This document shows positions 18,208-26,721 of a stretch of 64,000 bases of DNA, in pieces. The stretch comes from Trebonia sp963773105 (lineage in GTDB: Bacteria; Actinomycetota; Actinomycetes; Streptosporangiales; Streptosporangiaceae), in contig CAVZAA010000001.1 in the NCBI GenBank assembly GCA_963773105.1, positions 620,001-684,000 of the forward strand, read 5' to 3'. The notes below the pieces were generated by a model. The model did no database searches, was not told where the DNA came from, and saw nothing but the letters and a program-made list of their open reading frames with translations. A program made the position numbers and the translations under genes. Positions within the stretch are counted from its first letter, which is position 1, and each line of letters begins with the position of its first letter.

Positions 18208-18681
18208 ATGATGCTGGTGACGGCGGTCACCTTGGGTGAGCATTCCTTCGGCCCGCACGCTACTGACGATCCGATGAAGCGTGCCGGGCGCGTGACCGTA
18301 CTGCAGCACGTCGAGGCGATCTTCGACCCGCTGCCCTATGACCAGGGTTCCGCCCGGCTCTTCGGCCAGATCTGCGCGACGGTTCGGGCGTCCGGGCGCG
18401 AGCCCGGTAAGCGCGCTTCAGACCCGATGGTCGCCGCTACGGCGGCCAGCAACGAGCTCCCGCTGTACACCGCCAATCCAGACGACTTCAAGGGCGCAGA
18501 AGTCTTCGTTCGAGTCATCGGCCTCAAGCACGTCCAAACAACCTGTGAGCTGATTCCCCAGCGCCCAGTCCGTCTTCTCGATGTCCGCGAGCTTCCAGAG
18601 TTCATCGGTGGTGGCCCAGATGTTCTGCGCGCAGATCTTTTCTTCACACGTCGTTCTTGCAGTGGGCCGCGATCCGGGTGA
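18208..18681 (+). pseudogene. 5'-truncated VapC-type PIN domain
   Basis: TAVTLGEHSFGPHATDD, then FDPLPYDQGSARLFGQI, then ASDPMVAATAASNELPLYTA with NPDDF is the second half of a PIN-domain toxin, closely like the VapC at 27266-27763 in this window. The first strand with the catalytic DTNxL is missing and no antitoxin precedes it. The tail after GLKHVQTT is unrelated sequence. It is a non-functional remnant. Confidence 0.65.
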
Positions 18682-19441
18682 GGGCGGCGATCGTGGCGGC
18701 GTCGTCCGGCAGCCAGGGGCCGGACAGGCTGCCGAGGCCGGCGTCGGTGCGCCAGTAGCTCCAGTAGCCCAGCGCCCGGCCGCCGCCCTGGGCGCTGTAG
18801 CCCGCCAGCCACCCGTAGACGGTGGCGAACCACGACGGGCGCTGCGCCGGCACGTTGCTGTTGGTCTCCGCGATTGCCAGTACCGGCGCCTGCTGGACGT
18901 GCTGCTCGAGGTTCTCGCGCCAGGCGTTCAGCGCCTGGATCAGCGGCGGGTTCCAGTTGTCGTACCAGTCGAGGGCGTAGAAGTCGAGCCCGGGCGGGCA
19001 GAACAGCACCTGGTCCAGGCCGGTCCCGCAGATCACCGCGCCGTACCTCACCCGGCTGCCGGCGCACAGCGCCTGCAGGCGGGCGTGCACCTGCAGGAGC
19101 TTCGCCCTGGTCAGCCCCAGCGGCGCGAACTGGCCGCCGTGGGCGGCGTCGCCGTCGGCCTCGGCGTAGGCGGTGAGCACGCCGCCCTGGGCCGGGGCGC
19201 TGCCGATGAAGGTGCGCAGCGCCTGGTCGAGCTGGCCGGCCAGCAGCTGGTTCGGGTTGGGGTAGATGGTGTAGAACCCGGTGACGCCCGCGGGGGTCGT
19301 CGGCCACGCCGCCGGGATCGGGCCGTTCACCGACGGGAACACGATCTTCCCGGCCCTGACCTGGTACAGGTGCTCGCGGTACCCGGTCACGTCCGGGATG
19401 CCCAGCGCTCCCAGGTCGATGTTGGCCGCTCCGAACAGCAT
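18644..19441 (-). CDS. Hypothetical TIM-barrel-like (glycoside hydrolase-like) protein
   Basis: A 265-residue protein; ATG 19441 follows GGAGGG by 6 bases. Segments look like barrel strands with carboxylates at their ends: GVTGFYTIYPNPN, VLTAYAEADGD, VRYGAVICG, LDFYALDWYDNW, VLAIAETNSN and ALGYWSYWRTDAG. The Glu in AIAETNSN would suit a catalytic nucleophile of a clan-A-like hydrolase, but I recognise no named family. There is no signal peptide at this start. Its 3' end overlaps the convergent VapC remnant by 38 bases. Confidence 0.6.
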   Translation of the reverse strand: MLFGAANIDLGALGIPDVTGYREHLYQVRAGKIVFPSVNGPIPAAWPTTPAGVTGFYTIYPNPNQLLAGQLDQALRTFIGSAPAQGGVLTAYAEADGDAAHGGQFAPLGLTRAKLLQVHARLQALCAGSRVRYGAVICGTGLDQVLFCPPGLDFYALDWYDNWNPPLIQALNAWRENLEQHVQQAPVLAIAETNSNVPAQRPSWFATVYGWLAGYSAQGGGRALGYWSYWRTDAGLGSLSGPWLPDDAATIAALTRIAAHCKNDV

Positions 19442-20127
19442 CACAATCCCTCCAGCCCTGCCAGCGGGCAGCGCGCGTTGCCCTCGAACACCCGGCCCGA
19501 TCTGGCGCACCGGGCGCTGCGAGCGTCGTTCTCCCGCCCCTGGTCGGGCGCCAGCCACCGTTGACATCCAGGCCAAGGTTGCCCTCGGTGATGCAGCCGC
19601 GGATGAGCTGGTGGCGCCTGCATCGCCTACCGGTTAAGTATGGGAACCGCCGGAGGCGTCAGACAATGTGGGATGGGTTGTTGCCGGCAAGGTGAGTCGG
19701 GCGATCACTGGGTCATCGTGATGCCCAGGGCGGAGAAGCCGCTGCGAGATCACCCGGATGAAGCCGGAGGCCCGGGGAGCAGGACATCGCCAGCATGGTA
19801 GGCGGCCGGATGAATGCGGATCACCGGATAGCGGTGATCCGCATGATCTGAATGCCTGAGCACGCTGGGAGCCAGCTACCTGTCCTCCGCCGCCTTGACC
19901 GGCCGACGGGCCACCGGGAAGTGGTGGTAACCGCCGAGGCGGACGACCATGTCGCTACGTTTCAGGCTTGCCGAGCCTGAATCACCGGAATCAGGCGACG
20001 ACTTCTCACCGGCCCGATAGCGAAGCTGCCAAGGGTTTGCAAACAGGAGAAACCCTCTCTTCGCTTCTCCATCGCGGCATTGTCCGTACCGGCGAATGGG
20101 GACACCTGACAAGGAGTCGGAATCAGC
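19442..20127. other. Intergenic region without a convincing gene
   Basis: 686 bp. A short plus-strand stretch ending at 19637 (VDIQAKVALGDAAADELVAP) has coding flavour but no start and may be a gene end. At 19814-19844 there is a strong inverted repeat. The last 60 bases form the promoter and ribosome site (AAGGAG) of the beta-propeller fragment. Nothing else was recognised. Confidence 0.5.
19814..19844. repeat. 13-bp perfect inverted repeat with 5-base loop
   Basis: ATGCGGATCACCG at 19814-19826 pairs with 19832-19844. There is no T run and no gene end close by, so it may be a terminator of a lost gene or a protein-binding palindrome. Confidence 0.5.
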
Positions 20128-20445
20128 ATGAACAGGCAAGGAATGCTCCGATGGAGCCGTGGTCGGGTCGCCTCTGCGGTAGGCGCCGTGGCAGTGGCGC
20201 TGGCGGTAGCCGGGGTGACCGGGGCTGCGGCCGCGCCCGGGCCGGAGGGAATACCAGGGCAGTGGTCGATGGGCGGGCAGAACATCGCTGACACTCATTA
20301 CCAGGCCGCCGAGCACGAGATCTCCCACGCAAACGCGCGCCTGCTCGCGCCGCGGTGGACGCTAACCACGGCCGGCGGGATCTCCGCGACCCCGACCGTT
20401 TACGACGGGGCGGTTTACGTCCCGGACTACGGCGGCACTCAGACG
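20128..20445 (+). pseudogene. Truncated secreted PQQ-type beta-propeller protein
   Basis: ATG 20128 follows AAGGAG. A signal peptide (VAVALAVAGVTGAAAA) precedes WSMGGQNIADTHYQAAEHEI, ANARLLAPRWTLTTAGGISA and TPTVYDGAVYVPDYGG, the first blade of a PQQ-dehydrogenase-like or polyvinyl-alcohol-dehydrogenase-like propeller. Homology stops at about 20440, exactly where the antisense aldo/keto reductase stop codon lies. Downstream codons to the stop at 20763 are antisense of that gene. A deletion has removed about 90% of the propeller. Confidence 0.7.
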
Positions 20446-21299
20446 AACAGCGGGTCGGCCGCTGTCCGGTCGGCCAGCGCGCTCATCGCCGCGTCGTTCG
20501 GCGCCTCGGTGAACCGGCTGGCTGCGTCAAGCACTTTCGGGAGCAGGTCGACGTCCCCCGCGCTGCAGAGGAACGTCCCAGGGCGGCCCAGCGCCCACCA
20601 TACGGCGAGATCGATGTCGTCCTGCTGCTCAAGCGGCTCGTACCAGGTCGCCCGGGTGTGCGGTCGCCCCGCCCAGGGGCGCAGCGCGATTGACTTGATC
20701 GTCTGCACAGCGACCCGCCGCTCCCGGCAGGTCTCGTACAAGGCGTTGAAGTTGTCGGCGTAGTACGGGTTCTGCATGGTGACGAAGTTATACGGGAGCA
20801 GCACCGAATCGAAGTCGTACCGTTCGAGGCTGCGGCGGTGCGTCGCGGCGATCTGGCTGCCGTGTCCGGTCACCCCGATCCAGCGGACGAGGCCCCGCTC
20901 CCGGGCCTCAAGGGCGGCCTCGAGCGCTCCGCCGGGACTCAGGGCGATATCCCACTCGATCGGATCGGCTAGGGCGTGCAGCTGCCAGAGGTCGACGTGG
21001 TCGACGCCGAGCCGGTCCAGGGACCGGTGCAGCTCCTCGCGGGCCCCGGCTGCGGTGCGCTCGTCGCCCTTGGTGGCCAGGAAGAACCGGCCCGGTTCGC
21101 GCTGTAGCCACGGCCTGATGCGCACCTCAGCCTCGCCGTAGGCGGAGGCCACGTCCAGATGGTTCACCCCGTGGGAGAGCAGGAGGTCTAGGGTCTGGTC
21201 CGCGACCCGTTGGGAGACCGACCCGAGAGCCGCCCCTCCGAAGATCAACCGGCTGCTCTGATGACCGGTACGGCCGAACTCTGCCTGTTCGATGGGCAC
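20439..21299 (-). CDS. Aldo/keto reductase
   Basis: 286 residues from GTG 21299 (GGAGG 4 bases upstream). The catalytic tetrad is visible: NHLDVASAYGEAE (Asp, Tyr), FFLATKGDER (Lys) and VDLWQLHALADP (His). The C-terminal half (GVTGHGSQIAATHRRSLERY, VQTIKSIALRPWAG) resembles the YdhF/PerR-like bacterial group that includes some Fe-S-tailed members, but no Cys cluster is present. Divergent from larE across 186 bp. Substrate unknown; a link to the lar pathway is only positional. Confidence 0.88.
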   Translation of the reverse strand: MPIEQAEFGRTGHQSSRLIFGGAALGSVSQRVADQTLDLLLSHGVNHLDVASAYGEAEVRIRPWLQREPGRFFLATKGDERTAAGAREELHRSLDRLGVDHVDLWQLHALADPIEWDIALSPGGALEAALEARERGLVRWIGVTGHGSQIAATHRRSLERYDFDSVLLPYNFVTMQNPYYADNFNALYETCRERRVAVQTIKSIALRPWAGRPHTRATWYEPLEQQDDIDLAVWWALGRPGTFLCSAGDVDLLPKVLDAASRFTEAPNDAAMSALADRTAADPLFV

Positions 21300-21485
21300 G
21301 AGACCTCCGAAGTGCCGACAGCTGAATCTGAGAGTGCAGCGGTCGCGGCGGCAGGTCGGCGCAGCCGCGCCGGAGCGTATAGCCCGAATTATAGGATGAG
21401 CCTCGGAAGGCACTTGGACTAGGCGGCCCGACGCCAGAGCAGAGCGCACCGCAGCGCGGGCCTGGGTGACAAAGAAGGGAACGGC

Positions 21486-22316
21486 GTGCCTGACGAGCTT
21501 GCCGCGCTGGCCGACCAGCTAATCGAGCGTCTGGCCGGATTGGGCAGCGCCCTGATCGCGTTCTCCGGCGGGGTGGACTCCTCTCTGGTCGCCGCGCTGG
21601 CCGCCCGGGCGCTCGGCGAGCAAGCCCTCGCTGTCACAGCCGTCTCGCCGGCTCTCGCGTCGGGGGAGTTGGGCGGCGCCCGGTCGGTCGCCCGGGCCAT
21701 AGGCGTCCGGCATGAGCTCATCAGCACGGCTGAGCTGGAACGCGACGACTACCGGCGCAACGACCGGTTCCGCTGCTACTACTGCAAAACCGAGTTGTAC
21801 GACCGGCTCGCATCGCTGGCTCTGCGCCGCGGATTCGCCGCCGTGCTGTCCGGCGCCAACGCCGACGACACGGGTGACTGGCGGCCCGGGCTGCGCGCGG
21901 CGGCCGAGCACGGTGTGGTGCATCCTCTGCTGGAGGCGTCGGTGGGCAAGGACCAGGTACGGGCGCTGGCACGCCACCTGGGGGTGCCGAGCGCGGACAA
22001 GCCCGCGTCGCCCTGCCTGGCATCGCGGCTGCCTTATGGCACCCCGGTCAGCGCCGATGTGCTGTCGCAAGTCGACCGGGCCGAGCTGAGCCTGAAGCAG
22101 CGAGGCTACCGCGAACTGCGGGTACGGCATTTCGGTGAGCTCGGCCGGGTTCAGCTCGGCGCGGCGGACCTACCGCGGGCGGCGGACCCGGACGAGCACG
22201 CGGCTGTGCTGGCCTGCGTCCTGGCGGCCGGATACCAGTGCGCGGAGATCGATGAGCGGCCGTTGCGGTCCGGTTCGCTCAACTTCGACATCACGCCGGT
22301 CAGCCATGCCGGCTGA
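21486..22316 (+). CDS. larE: LarE, ATP-dependent sacrificial sulfur transferase
   Basis: 276 residues from GTG 21486. The PP-loop SGGVDSS at 27-33 binds ATP for AMP activation of the pyridinium dicarboxylate. PCLASR contains Cys177, matching the cysteine that Lactiplantibacillus LarE sacrifices as sulfur donor. CYYCKTELYD is a second family hallmark. LarE installs two sulfurs in the nickel-pincer nucleotide (NPN) precursor. Its 3' end overlaps larB by 11 bases, so this is an operon larE-larB-larC. The AT-richer stretch near 21390 is a plausible promoter region. Confidence 0.95.
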   Translation: MPDELAALADQLIERLAGLGSALIAFSGGVDSSLVAALAARALGEQALAVTAVSPALASGELGGARSVARAIGVRHELISTAELERDDYRRNDRFRCYYCKTELYDRLASLALRRGFAAVLSGANADDTGDWRPGLRAAAEHGVVHPLLEASVGKDQVRALARHLGVPSADKPASPCLASRLPYGTPVSADVLSQVDRAELSLKQRGYRELRVRHFGELGRVQLGAADLPRAADPDEHAAVLACVLAAGYQCAEIDERPLRSGSLNFDITPVSHAG

Positions 22317-23010
22317 GAGTCCCGGTACGTCGGCCGCAGGCGTACCGCTGGGCGAGTTCGCCCTGCTGGACGTAGATCGGCGGCGGCGGACCGGCGTCCC
22401 TGAAGTAGTTTTCGGCGAAGCCAAGACGTCCGAGCAGATCTTCGCGCTGCTGGCCGAGCTGCGGGCCCACGATCCGGCGGCACCGGCCCTGGCGACGCGC
22501 TGCCCGGCCGAGGTCCTGGACCGGGCGGCCGCCCGTTTCCCTGGCGATGCCGTGCACGCCGATCACGTGGCCGGGACGCTCGCGGTAGGGACCCTGCCGC
22601 CCGCGCGCGGCAACGTGGTGGTGGTGACGGCCGGCACCTCGGACCTGAAGGTGGCCGGTGAGTGTGCGGCGACGCTGGCCGTGCTCGGCGTCCGCGCGCA
22701 GGTCCTCGCCGACGTGGGCGTGGCCGGGCTCGGGCGGCTGCTGTCTCGGCTAGACGACTTGCGCGCCGCCGAGTGCGTGGTGGTCGTGGCGGGGATGGAC
22801 GGTGCCCTGCCGAGTGTGGTCGCCGGACTGGTCAGCGCGCCGGTGATCGGCGTGCCGACCAGTGTCGGCTACGGCGTCGCGGCGGGCGGCCTGGCCGCGG
22901 CGGCCAGCATGCTCGCGTCGTGCAGCCCGGGTCTGGCCGTCGTCAACATCGACAACGGGTTCGGGGCGGCGGCGCACGCCGCGAAGATCATCAATGCGGT
23001 TCACCGATGA
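22306..23010 (+). CDS. larB: LarB, pyridinium-3,5-biscarboxylic acid mononucleotide synthase
   Basis: 234 residues, the size of LarB; ATG 22306 lies inside larE. LarB carboxylates nicotinic acid adenine dinucleotide and hydrolyses it to P2CMN, the first step of NPN synthesis. The N-terminal DVDRRRRTGVPEVVFGEAKT is a LarB hallmark. The C-terminal PurE/AIR-carboxylase-like fold is seen as VVVTAGTSDLKVAGECAATL and VVVVAGMDGALPSVVAGLVS, with GVPTSVGYGVAAGG. It is coupled to larC by an ATGA overlap. Confidence 0.94.
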   Translation: MPAESPGTSAAGVPLGEFALLDVDRRRRTGVPEVVFGEAKTSEQIFALLAELRAHDPAAPALATRCPAEVLDRAAARFPGDAVHADHVAGTLAVGTLPPARGNVVVVTAGTSDLKVAGECAATLAVLGVRAQVLADVGVAGLGRLLSRLDDLRAAECVVVVAGMDGALPSVVAGLVSAPVIGVPTSVGYGVAAGGLAAAASMLASCSPGLAVVNIDNGFGAAAHAAKIINAVHR

Positions 23011-24308
23011 CGGACCGGCCCGGTGCCGCCTACATCGACGCGACTGCGGGCGTAGCGGGCGACATGCTGCTTGCCGCCCTGCTCGATGCGGGCGCCGACG
23101 TCGAGCGGGTGAGCGGAGCCATTGCCTCACTCGGCGTGCCCGGTCTCGGGCTGCGAACCGAGGCCGCCCGCCGGGGCGGCCTCGCCTGCCTGCGGGCCGT
23201 GATCATCACGCCACCGGCGACCGATCGCGCACGGCTTCTCGCCGACGTGCTCGGGCACGTCGGCGCCAGTGACCTTCGCCCAGCCGGGAAGGATCTCGCG
23301 ACACGGGTCTTCCAGGTGCTGGCCGAGGCGGAGGGGGCGGTGCACGGCGAGCCGCCAGAGGACGTGCACTTCCACGAGGTGGGTGCGTTCGACTCAATGG
23401 CCGACGTGGTGGGATCGGCGGCCGCGCTGGAGGATCTCGGACTGCTGCGGCCCGGCGCAGTGGTTTCCTGCTCAGCGCTGGCCGCCGGAAGCGGATTCGT
23501 CACCAGCCAGCACGGCCGCCTCCCAGTGCCAGCTCCCGCAGTCCTCCGTATCGCCGCCGCGGCCGGCCTGGACCTGGCCGGCGGCGACCTGACCGGTGAG
23601 CGCACCACCCCGACCGGTGCGGCCCTGCTCGCGGCGGCGGCCACACCGGGCGGCTTTCCAACCATGACGGTACGCGCGGTGGGCACGGGCGGCGGTGGCC
23701 GCGACACTCCGGACCGGCCTAACATCACCCGGGTGGTCATCGGGGAGTCCAGCGCGGAGCAGGACCTGCACGAGGGTGACGTAACCGTCGTCGAGAGCAC
23801 AGTCGATGACCTCGACCCCCGGCTGTGGCCTTCAATCCTTCAGGCGGTACGGGCGGCCGGCGCCTGGGACTGCTGGTGTACCCCGATCGTTGGCCGGCAC
23901 GGCCGCCCGGGGCAGGTCCTCACCGCCTTGTGCGCTGAACCGGTCCGTCGCGCGGTGGCTGCCGCGATTTTCGCCCACACCGGGACGCTGGGCGTCCGCT
24001 GGTCCCGGATGAACCGGCTGACCGCCTCCCGGACGTCGGTAGCGGTTGAAGTGGGACCGCCGGGGGCAAGCCAGGTCGTCACGGTCAAGGTGGCCGGCAC
24101 CTCCGACGGCCTCGCGGGCTTCGGGACAGCCACGGCAGAGTTTGCCGAGGCGGAAGCAGCCGCCCGGGCCCTCGGCTGGCCGGTGCGAGCCGTCTGCGAG
24201 GCCGCCGTCGCGCAGTACCGCGCCCAGGCAACGGTCCCACGATTACACCGCCGCTATGTGGCACGCGCCGGACGCCGGCACCTCGGGGCAGGGAGGGCTC
24301 GATGTTGA
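23007..24308 (+). CDS. larC: LarC, nickel insertase for the NPN cofactor
   Basis: 433 residues in one uninterrupted frame. LarC inserts Ni into the bisthio-pyridinium nucleotide with CTP. The N-terminal AYIDATAGVAGDMLLAALLD, the metal-type segment EDVHFHEVGAFDSMADVVG and the middle block HGRLPVPAPAVLRI are standard. The C-terminal part (VESTVDDLDPRLWPSILQAV, then TALCAEPV) corresponds to LarC2. In L. plantarum LarC1/C2 are joined by programmed frameshifting; here no frameshift is needed. The ATGA overlap with larB and the overlap of its stop with the vapB promoter show tight packing. Confidence 0.94.
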   Translation: MTDRPGAAYIDATAGVAGDMLLAALLDAGADVERVSGAIASLGVPGLGLRTEAARRGGLACLRAVIITPPATDRARLLADVLGHVGASDLRPAGKDLATRVFQVLAEAEGAVHGEPPEDVHFHEVGAFDSMADVVGSAAALEDLGLLRPGAVVSCSALAAGSGFVTSQHGRLPVPAPAVLRIAAAAGLDLAGGDLTGERTTPTGAALLAAAATPGGFPTMTVRAVGTGGGGRDTPDRPNITRVVIGESSAEQDLHEGDVTVVESTVDDLDPRLWPSILQAVRAAGAWDCWCTPIVGRHGRPGQVLTALCAEPVRRAVAAAIFAHTGTLGVRWSRMNRLTASRTSVAVEVGPPGASQVVTVKVAGTSDGLAGFGTATAEFAEAEAAARALGWPVRAVCEAAVAQYRAQATVPRLHRRYVARAGRRHLGAGRARC

Positions 24309-24340
24309 TGATGTATTATTCTTTGTGGATGAACAACATC
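24301..24340. promoter_or_regulatory. AT-rich promoter and GATGTTG/CAACATC inverted repeat before vapB
   Basis: GATGTTG (24301-24307) and CAACATC (24334-24340) flank an unusually AT-rich core (TGTATTATTCTTTG). They lie just before the antitoxin's GGAGG, in the larC stop region. This is a likely operator for autoregulation by the VapBC complex. Confidence 0.5.
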
Positions 24341-24354
24341 CATGGAGGTGGCCC

Positions 24355-24576
24355 ATGGCGGTGACGCAGATCGACATCGATCAGGACGCGTTGGATCGCG
24401 CGATGGCGCTGTCCAACGCAAGAACGAAGAAGGACGTCGTTAACCTCGCCCTGCGGTACTACGCCGATAGGCATGAACGGGCTGCTCGGATTGGCCGGCA
24501 CTTCGAGCGTGCACAGCGGTGGGGGGCGGTCGAGGACGCGGAACGCGAGCACCAGGCCGAGAAGGAAGCCCGGTGA
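24355..24576 (+). CDS. vapB: VapB-type antitoxin (ribbon-helix-helix)
   Basis: 73 residues; GGAGG 6 bases before ATG 24355. MAVTQIDIDQDALDRAMAL and then TKKDVVNLALRYYADRHERA match the short RHH antitoxins (type II VapB, DUF2191-like): one beta strand, a positively charged helix pair, then an acidic unstructured tail that wraps the toxin. It overlaps vapC by GTGA, the classical coupled order. An inverted repeat in its promoter suggests self-repression with VapC. Confidence 0.85.
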   Translation: MAVTQIDIDQDALDRAMALSNARTKKDVVNLALRYYADRHERAARIGRHFERAQRWGAVEDAEREHQAEKEAR

Positions 24577-24992
24577 TCTATCTGCTCGATACGTCGGCGC
24601 TGGTCCGGCTGTTGCGCGATCCAAAGCTACAACACGGGTGGTACGACGCCATCGACGCCGAGGCGATCGGGAGCTGTTACCCACAGCGGGCCGAGTTCCT
24701 GTATAGCGCGCGCCACGCCGCCGAGTACGACGAGATCGCGGAGATGTTCAACGACCTCTACCCGGACGTCGCCGTGCCGAAAACCGCCGGGCGGTGGATC
24801 TCGAGCGTCCAGTACCAGATGGCCCGCACGGGCCAACACCGCAGCGCCTCCGCGGTAGACCTTATTATCGCCGCAACCGCTGCTCATCACGGCTTGACGG
24901 TTTTGCATGACGATTCCGACTACCGCACGGTTGCGCGGCACTCCTCCGATCTTTCCGAGCAGAACATCCACGACCTCGTTCGTAACCGGTGA
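24573..24992 (+). CDS. vapC: VapC-type PIN-domain ribonuclease toxin
   Basis: 139 residues from GTG 24573. VIYLLDTSALVRLLRD holds the first catalytic Asp; QRAEFLYSAR the Glu; SASAVDLIIAATAAHHGL the third acidic residue; VLHDDSDYRTVA the last. These make the Mg-dependent PIN active site that cleaves RNA (often tRNA) in this family. Translation is coupled to vapB. All four acids are present, so the toxin looks active. Confidence 0.9.
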   Translation: MIYLLDTSALVRLLRDPKLQHGWYDAIDAEAIGSCYPQRAEFLYSARHAAEYDEIAEMFNDLYPDVAVPKTAGRWISSVQYQMARTGQHRSASAVDLIIAATAAHHGLTVLHDDSDYRTVARHSSDLSEQNIHDLVRNR

Positions 24993-25047
24993 GGCGGTCT
25001 CGCGGGTGCAGGGCGTCGAGGCCTAACTGTCCAACCGCATTTCATGA

Positions 25048-25089
25048 GAGCGGATGACGGGAATCGAACCCGCATGACCAGCTTGGAAG
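25048..25089 (-). repeat. tRNA-Gly(UCC) 3'-half fragment, att-site copy 1
   Basis: Read on the minus strand this is CTTCCAAG (anticodon loop with TCC), the 3' anticodon strand GCTGG, variable loop, T-arm GGGTTCGATTCCC and acceptor strand CATCCGC. The 5' half (D-arm, anticodon 5' strand) is absent, so it is no functional tRNA. The identical 42 bp recur at 27098 and 28224. Such fragments from the anticodon loop to the 3' end are the usual core sites of actinomycete tyrosine integrases. Confidence 0.85.
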
Positions 25090-25173
25090 TTGACGAATCT
25101 GTTCGAACCATACACGCTGATCAGTGTAGAGACCCGCCCACGAGTGCCCGTGAGGCACCGCGTTTCACCGGTG

Positions 25174-25195
25174 CTAATGGCACGCTAATGGCACG
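25174..25195. repeat. Duplicated CTAATGGCACG, candidate arm-type site
   Basis: Two direct copies of CTAATGGCACG (11-bp period), 84 bp inside the left att copy. The same 22 bases occur at 27003-27024, 73 bp inside the next att copy, i.e. at both ends of one cassette. Integrase arm-type or excisionase sites are a reasonable inference. Confidence 0.5.
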
Positions 25196-25205
25196 TCGCC
25201 AACGC

Positions 25206-25265
25206 AAAGAGCGGCTGTAACACGAAGGGTGCCCGCGGCCCCCGCCGTGTTACAGCCGCTCTTTT
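25206..25265. terminator. 18-bp perfect hairpin with T run
   Basis: AAAGAGCGGCTGTAACAC (25206-25223) pairs with 25247-25264, followed by TTTT on the plus strand and preceded by A residues for the minus strand. A bidirectional intrinsic terminator at the left edge of the cassette. Confidence 0.8.
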
Positions 25266-25285
25266 GCCACGGGCCACGGGGACAG

Positions 25286-25338
25286 AGAATTAGGGGTGGG
25301 AACTGAATACGTGAGAAAGGGGTCATGGCCCGATCTTG
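25286..25338. repeat. Left copy of about 50-bp inverted repeat flanking the serine hydrolase
   Basis: The reverse complement of this stretch recurs at 26722-26772. The inner 30 bases (GTGGGAACTGAATACGTGAG plus the adjacent AAAGGGG) match exactly; the outer parts differ by a few bases and one indel. The pair bounds about 1.4 kb with one intact gene, as terminal repeats of a small transposable unit would. Confidence 0.7.
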
Positions 25339-25364
25339 AGGGCATGAAGGGTCTGGTCGCGCGC

Positions 25365-25574
25365 CTACGCGGTCAAGGCTTGTTGGGCATCGTGTGCCTT
25401 GAACGCGTTGTAGAGCGCGCGGCGGGAGACCGTCCGCTCCTCGCCGCTGGCGGTCTTGTACGTCCCGTCGAGCCGGGCACTGAGCTTCGAGAGCGTTTTC
25501 CGCGGGAGGTCCCGACCCGCGACTTCAGGGGCGCCTGTTCCACTAATTCGCGACAGTCCGCACGGGGGCTAAAG
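25365..25574 (-). pseudogene. C-terminal gene fragment of unknown function
   Basis: On the minus strand an open frame ends at 25365 and reads APEVAGRDLPRKTLSKLSAR, LDGTYKTASGEERTVSRRAL and YNAFKAHDAQQALTA. Composition and codon use look coding, but no start is seen: the frame is lost where the hydrolase upstream region begins. I do not recognise the family. It lies inside the left repeat of the cassette, so it may be the remains of the element's own gene. Confidence 0.35.
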
Positions 25575-25718
25575 ATCACGACGACGCTAGGGGCTAGCGG
25601 ACCCGCGTCCCGCCGTTAGGTGGATACACCCAACTGCCCGCCGGTCTATCCGGGCGGGGCCATAGTGACGCGGCGCAGACAGCCGCGAATGTCAGACCCC
25701 GCTATTAGGCTCCCCGCC

Positions 25719-26636
25719 ATGCGAGAACTCATTGACGCCCTGGTCCGGTCCGCCGAACGAGAGGGCATGGAACTCTACGGAGTGCACATCTACCGCCGCG
25801 GTGCCGAGCCGGTCGAACGCAGGCTCCGCTCGGACGACCGAGTCGACGTGCGGTCGGTCTCGAAGACCTTTACGTCCGTAGCGCTTGGCATCGCCGAAGC
25901 CGAAGGCCGCCTCGCCCTGGACGACCCCGCCCTCAAGTACTACCCCGAGCTAGCCGGCTCTGCCGCGCCCGGCCTGGACCAGGTCACGCTCCGGCACTTG
26001 CTCATGATGACGTCCGGCAGCCCGTACTCCTGGTCCGCCTACGACCCCGTCGTGGTCCCGGACCTAGCCGCTGACTTCATCGCGACCCCGCTCGCGCACG
26101 AGCCCGGCACGTATTTCAGGTACACCGGCATCGGCCCGTACGTAGCGGCCCGCGCCCTGCGCGCCGCGACCGGCGCCAACGTCCGCGACTACCTGCTGCC
26201 CCGCCTCTTCGCCCCGCTGGCCATCCACAACCCCCAGTGGCACACCTGCCCCCTCGGCCACCCGGTAGCGGAGAGCGCCCTCTACCTGAGGACGTCCGAA
26301 CTGGCCCGCTTCGGCCGCCTCCTGCTCGACGAGGGCCGCCACGAAGGCCGCCAGCTGGTCCCCGCCGAATACTGCGCACGAATCGCGACCGAGACCGTCC
26401 CGACCGTGCAGGACCCAACAGACGAAGGCTTCCGCCTCTCGGACAGCTACGGCCTCGGCGTCTGGTGCGCCCCCGGGGAAACAACGTACAAAATGGCAGG
26501 CCTCTACGGCCAGCTCTGCATAATCTCCCCGGATAAGGAAGCGGTGGTAACCGTAACCGCCCACGTGGAAGGGGGCGGCTCCCAGCGAACCTCTATAACA
26601 GCCCTAATAGACGAAGAGATCGTAGCCCGCCTATGA
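25719..26636 (+). CDS. Serine hydrolase of the beta-lactamase/penicillin-binding family
   Basis: 305 residues from ATG 25719. RSVSKTFTSVALGIAEAEGR holds the SxxK nucleophile. YTGIGPYVAARAL replaces the usual YxN, and the third motif HxG/KTG is not obvious, as in esterase-like class C relatives. VTLRHLLMMTSGSP is the typical post-SxxK helix. A TAGGCT box ends 7 bases before this ATG, which fits leaderless transcription; an upstream ATG at 25689 is the alternative. There is no signal peptide. It is the only intact gene in a unit bounded by inverted repeats inside an att-flanked cassette, so it is likely cargo. Confidence 0.82.
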   Translation: MRELIDALVRSAEREGMELYGVHIYRRGAEPVERRLRSDDRVDVRSVSKTFTSVALGIAEAEGRLALDDPALKYYPELAGSAAPGLDQVTLRHLLMMTSGSPYSWSAYDPVVVPDLAADFIATPLAHEPGTYFRYTGIGPYVAARALRAATGANVRDYLLPRLFAPLAIHNPQWHTCPLGHPVAESALYLRTSELARFGRLLLDEGRHEGRQLVPAEYCARIATETVPTVQDPTDEGFRLSDSYGLGVWCAPGETTYKMAGLYGQLCIISPDKEAVVTVTAHVEGGGSQRTSITALIDEEIVARL

Positions 26637-26721
26637 AAAATACGACCGGCAGGACCCTGGAATCATAGCGAGCCCCAGATGAGGACCCTGTCACCAGAGC
26701 TGACCAGCTTGGTTGGACCAC

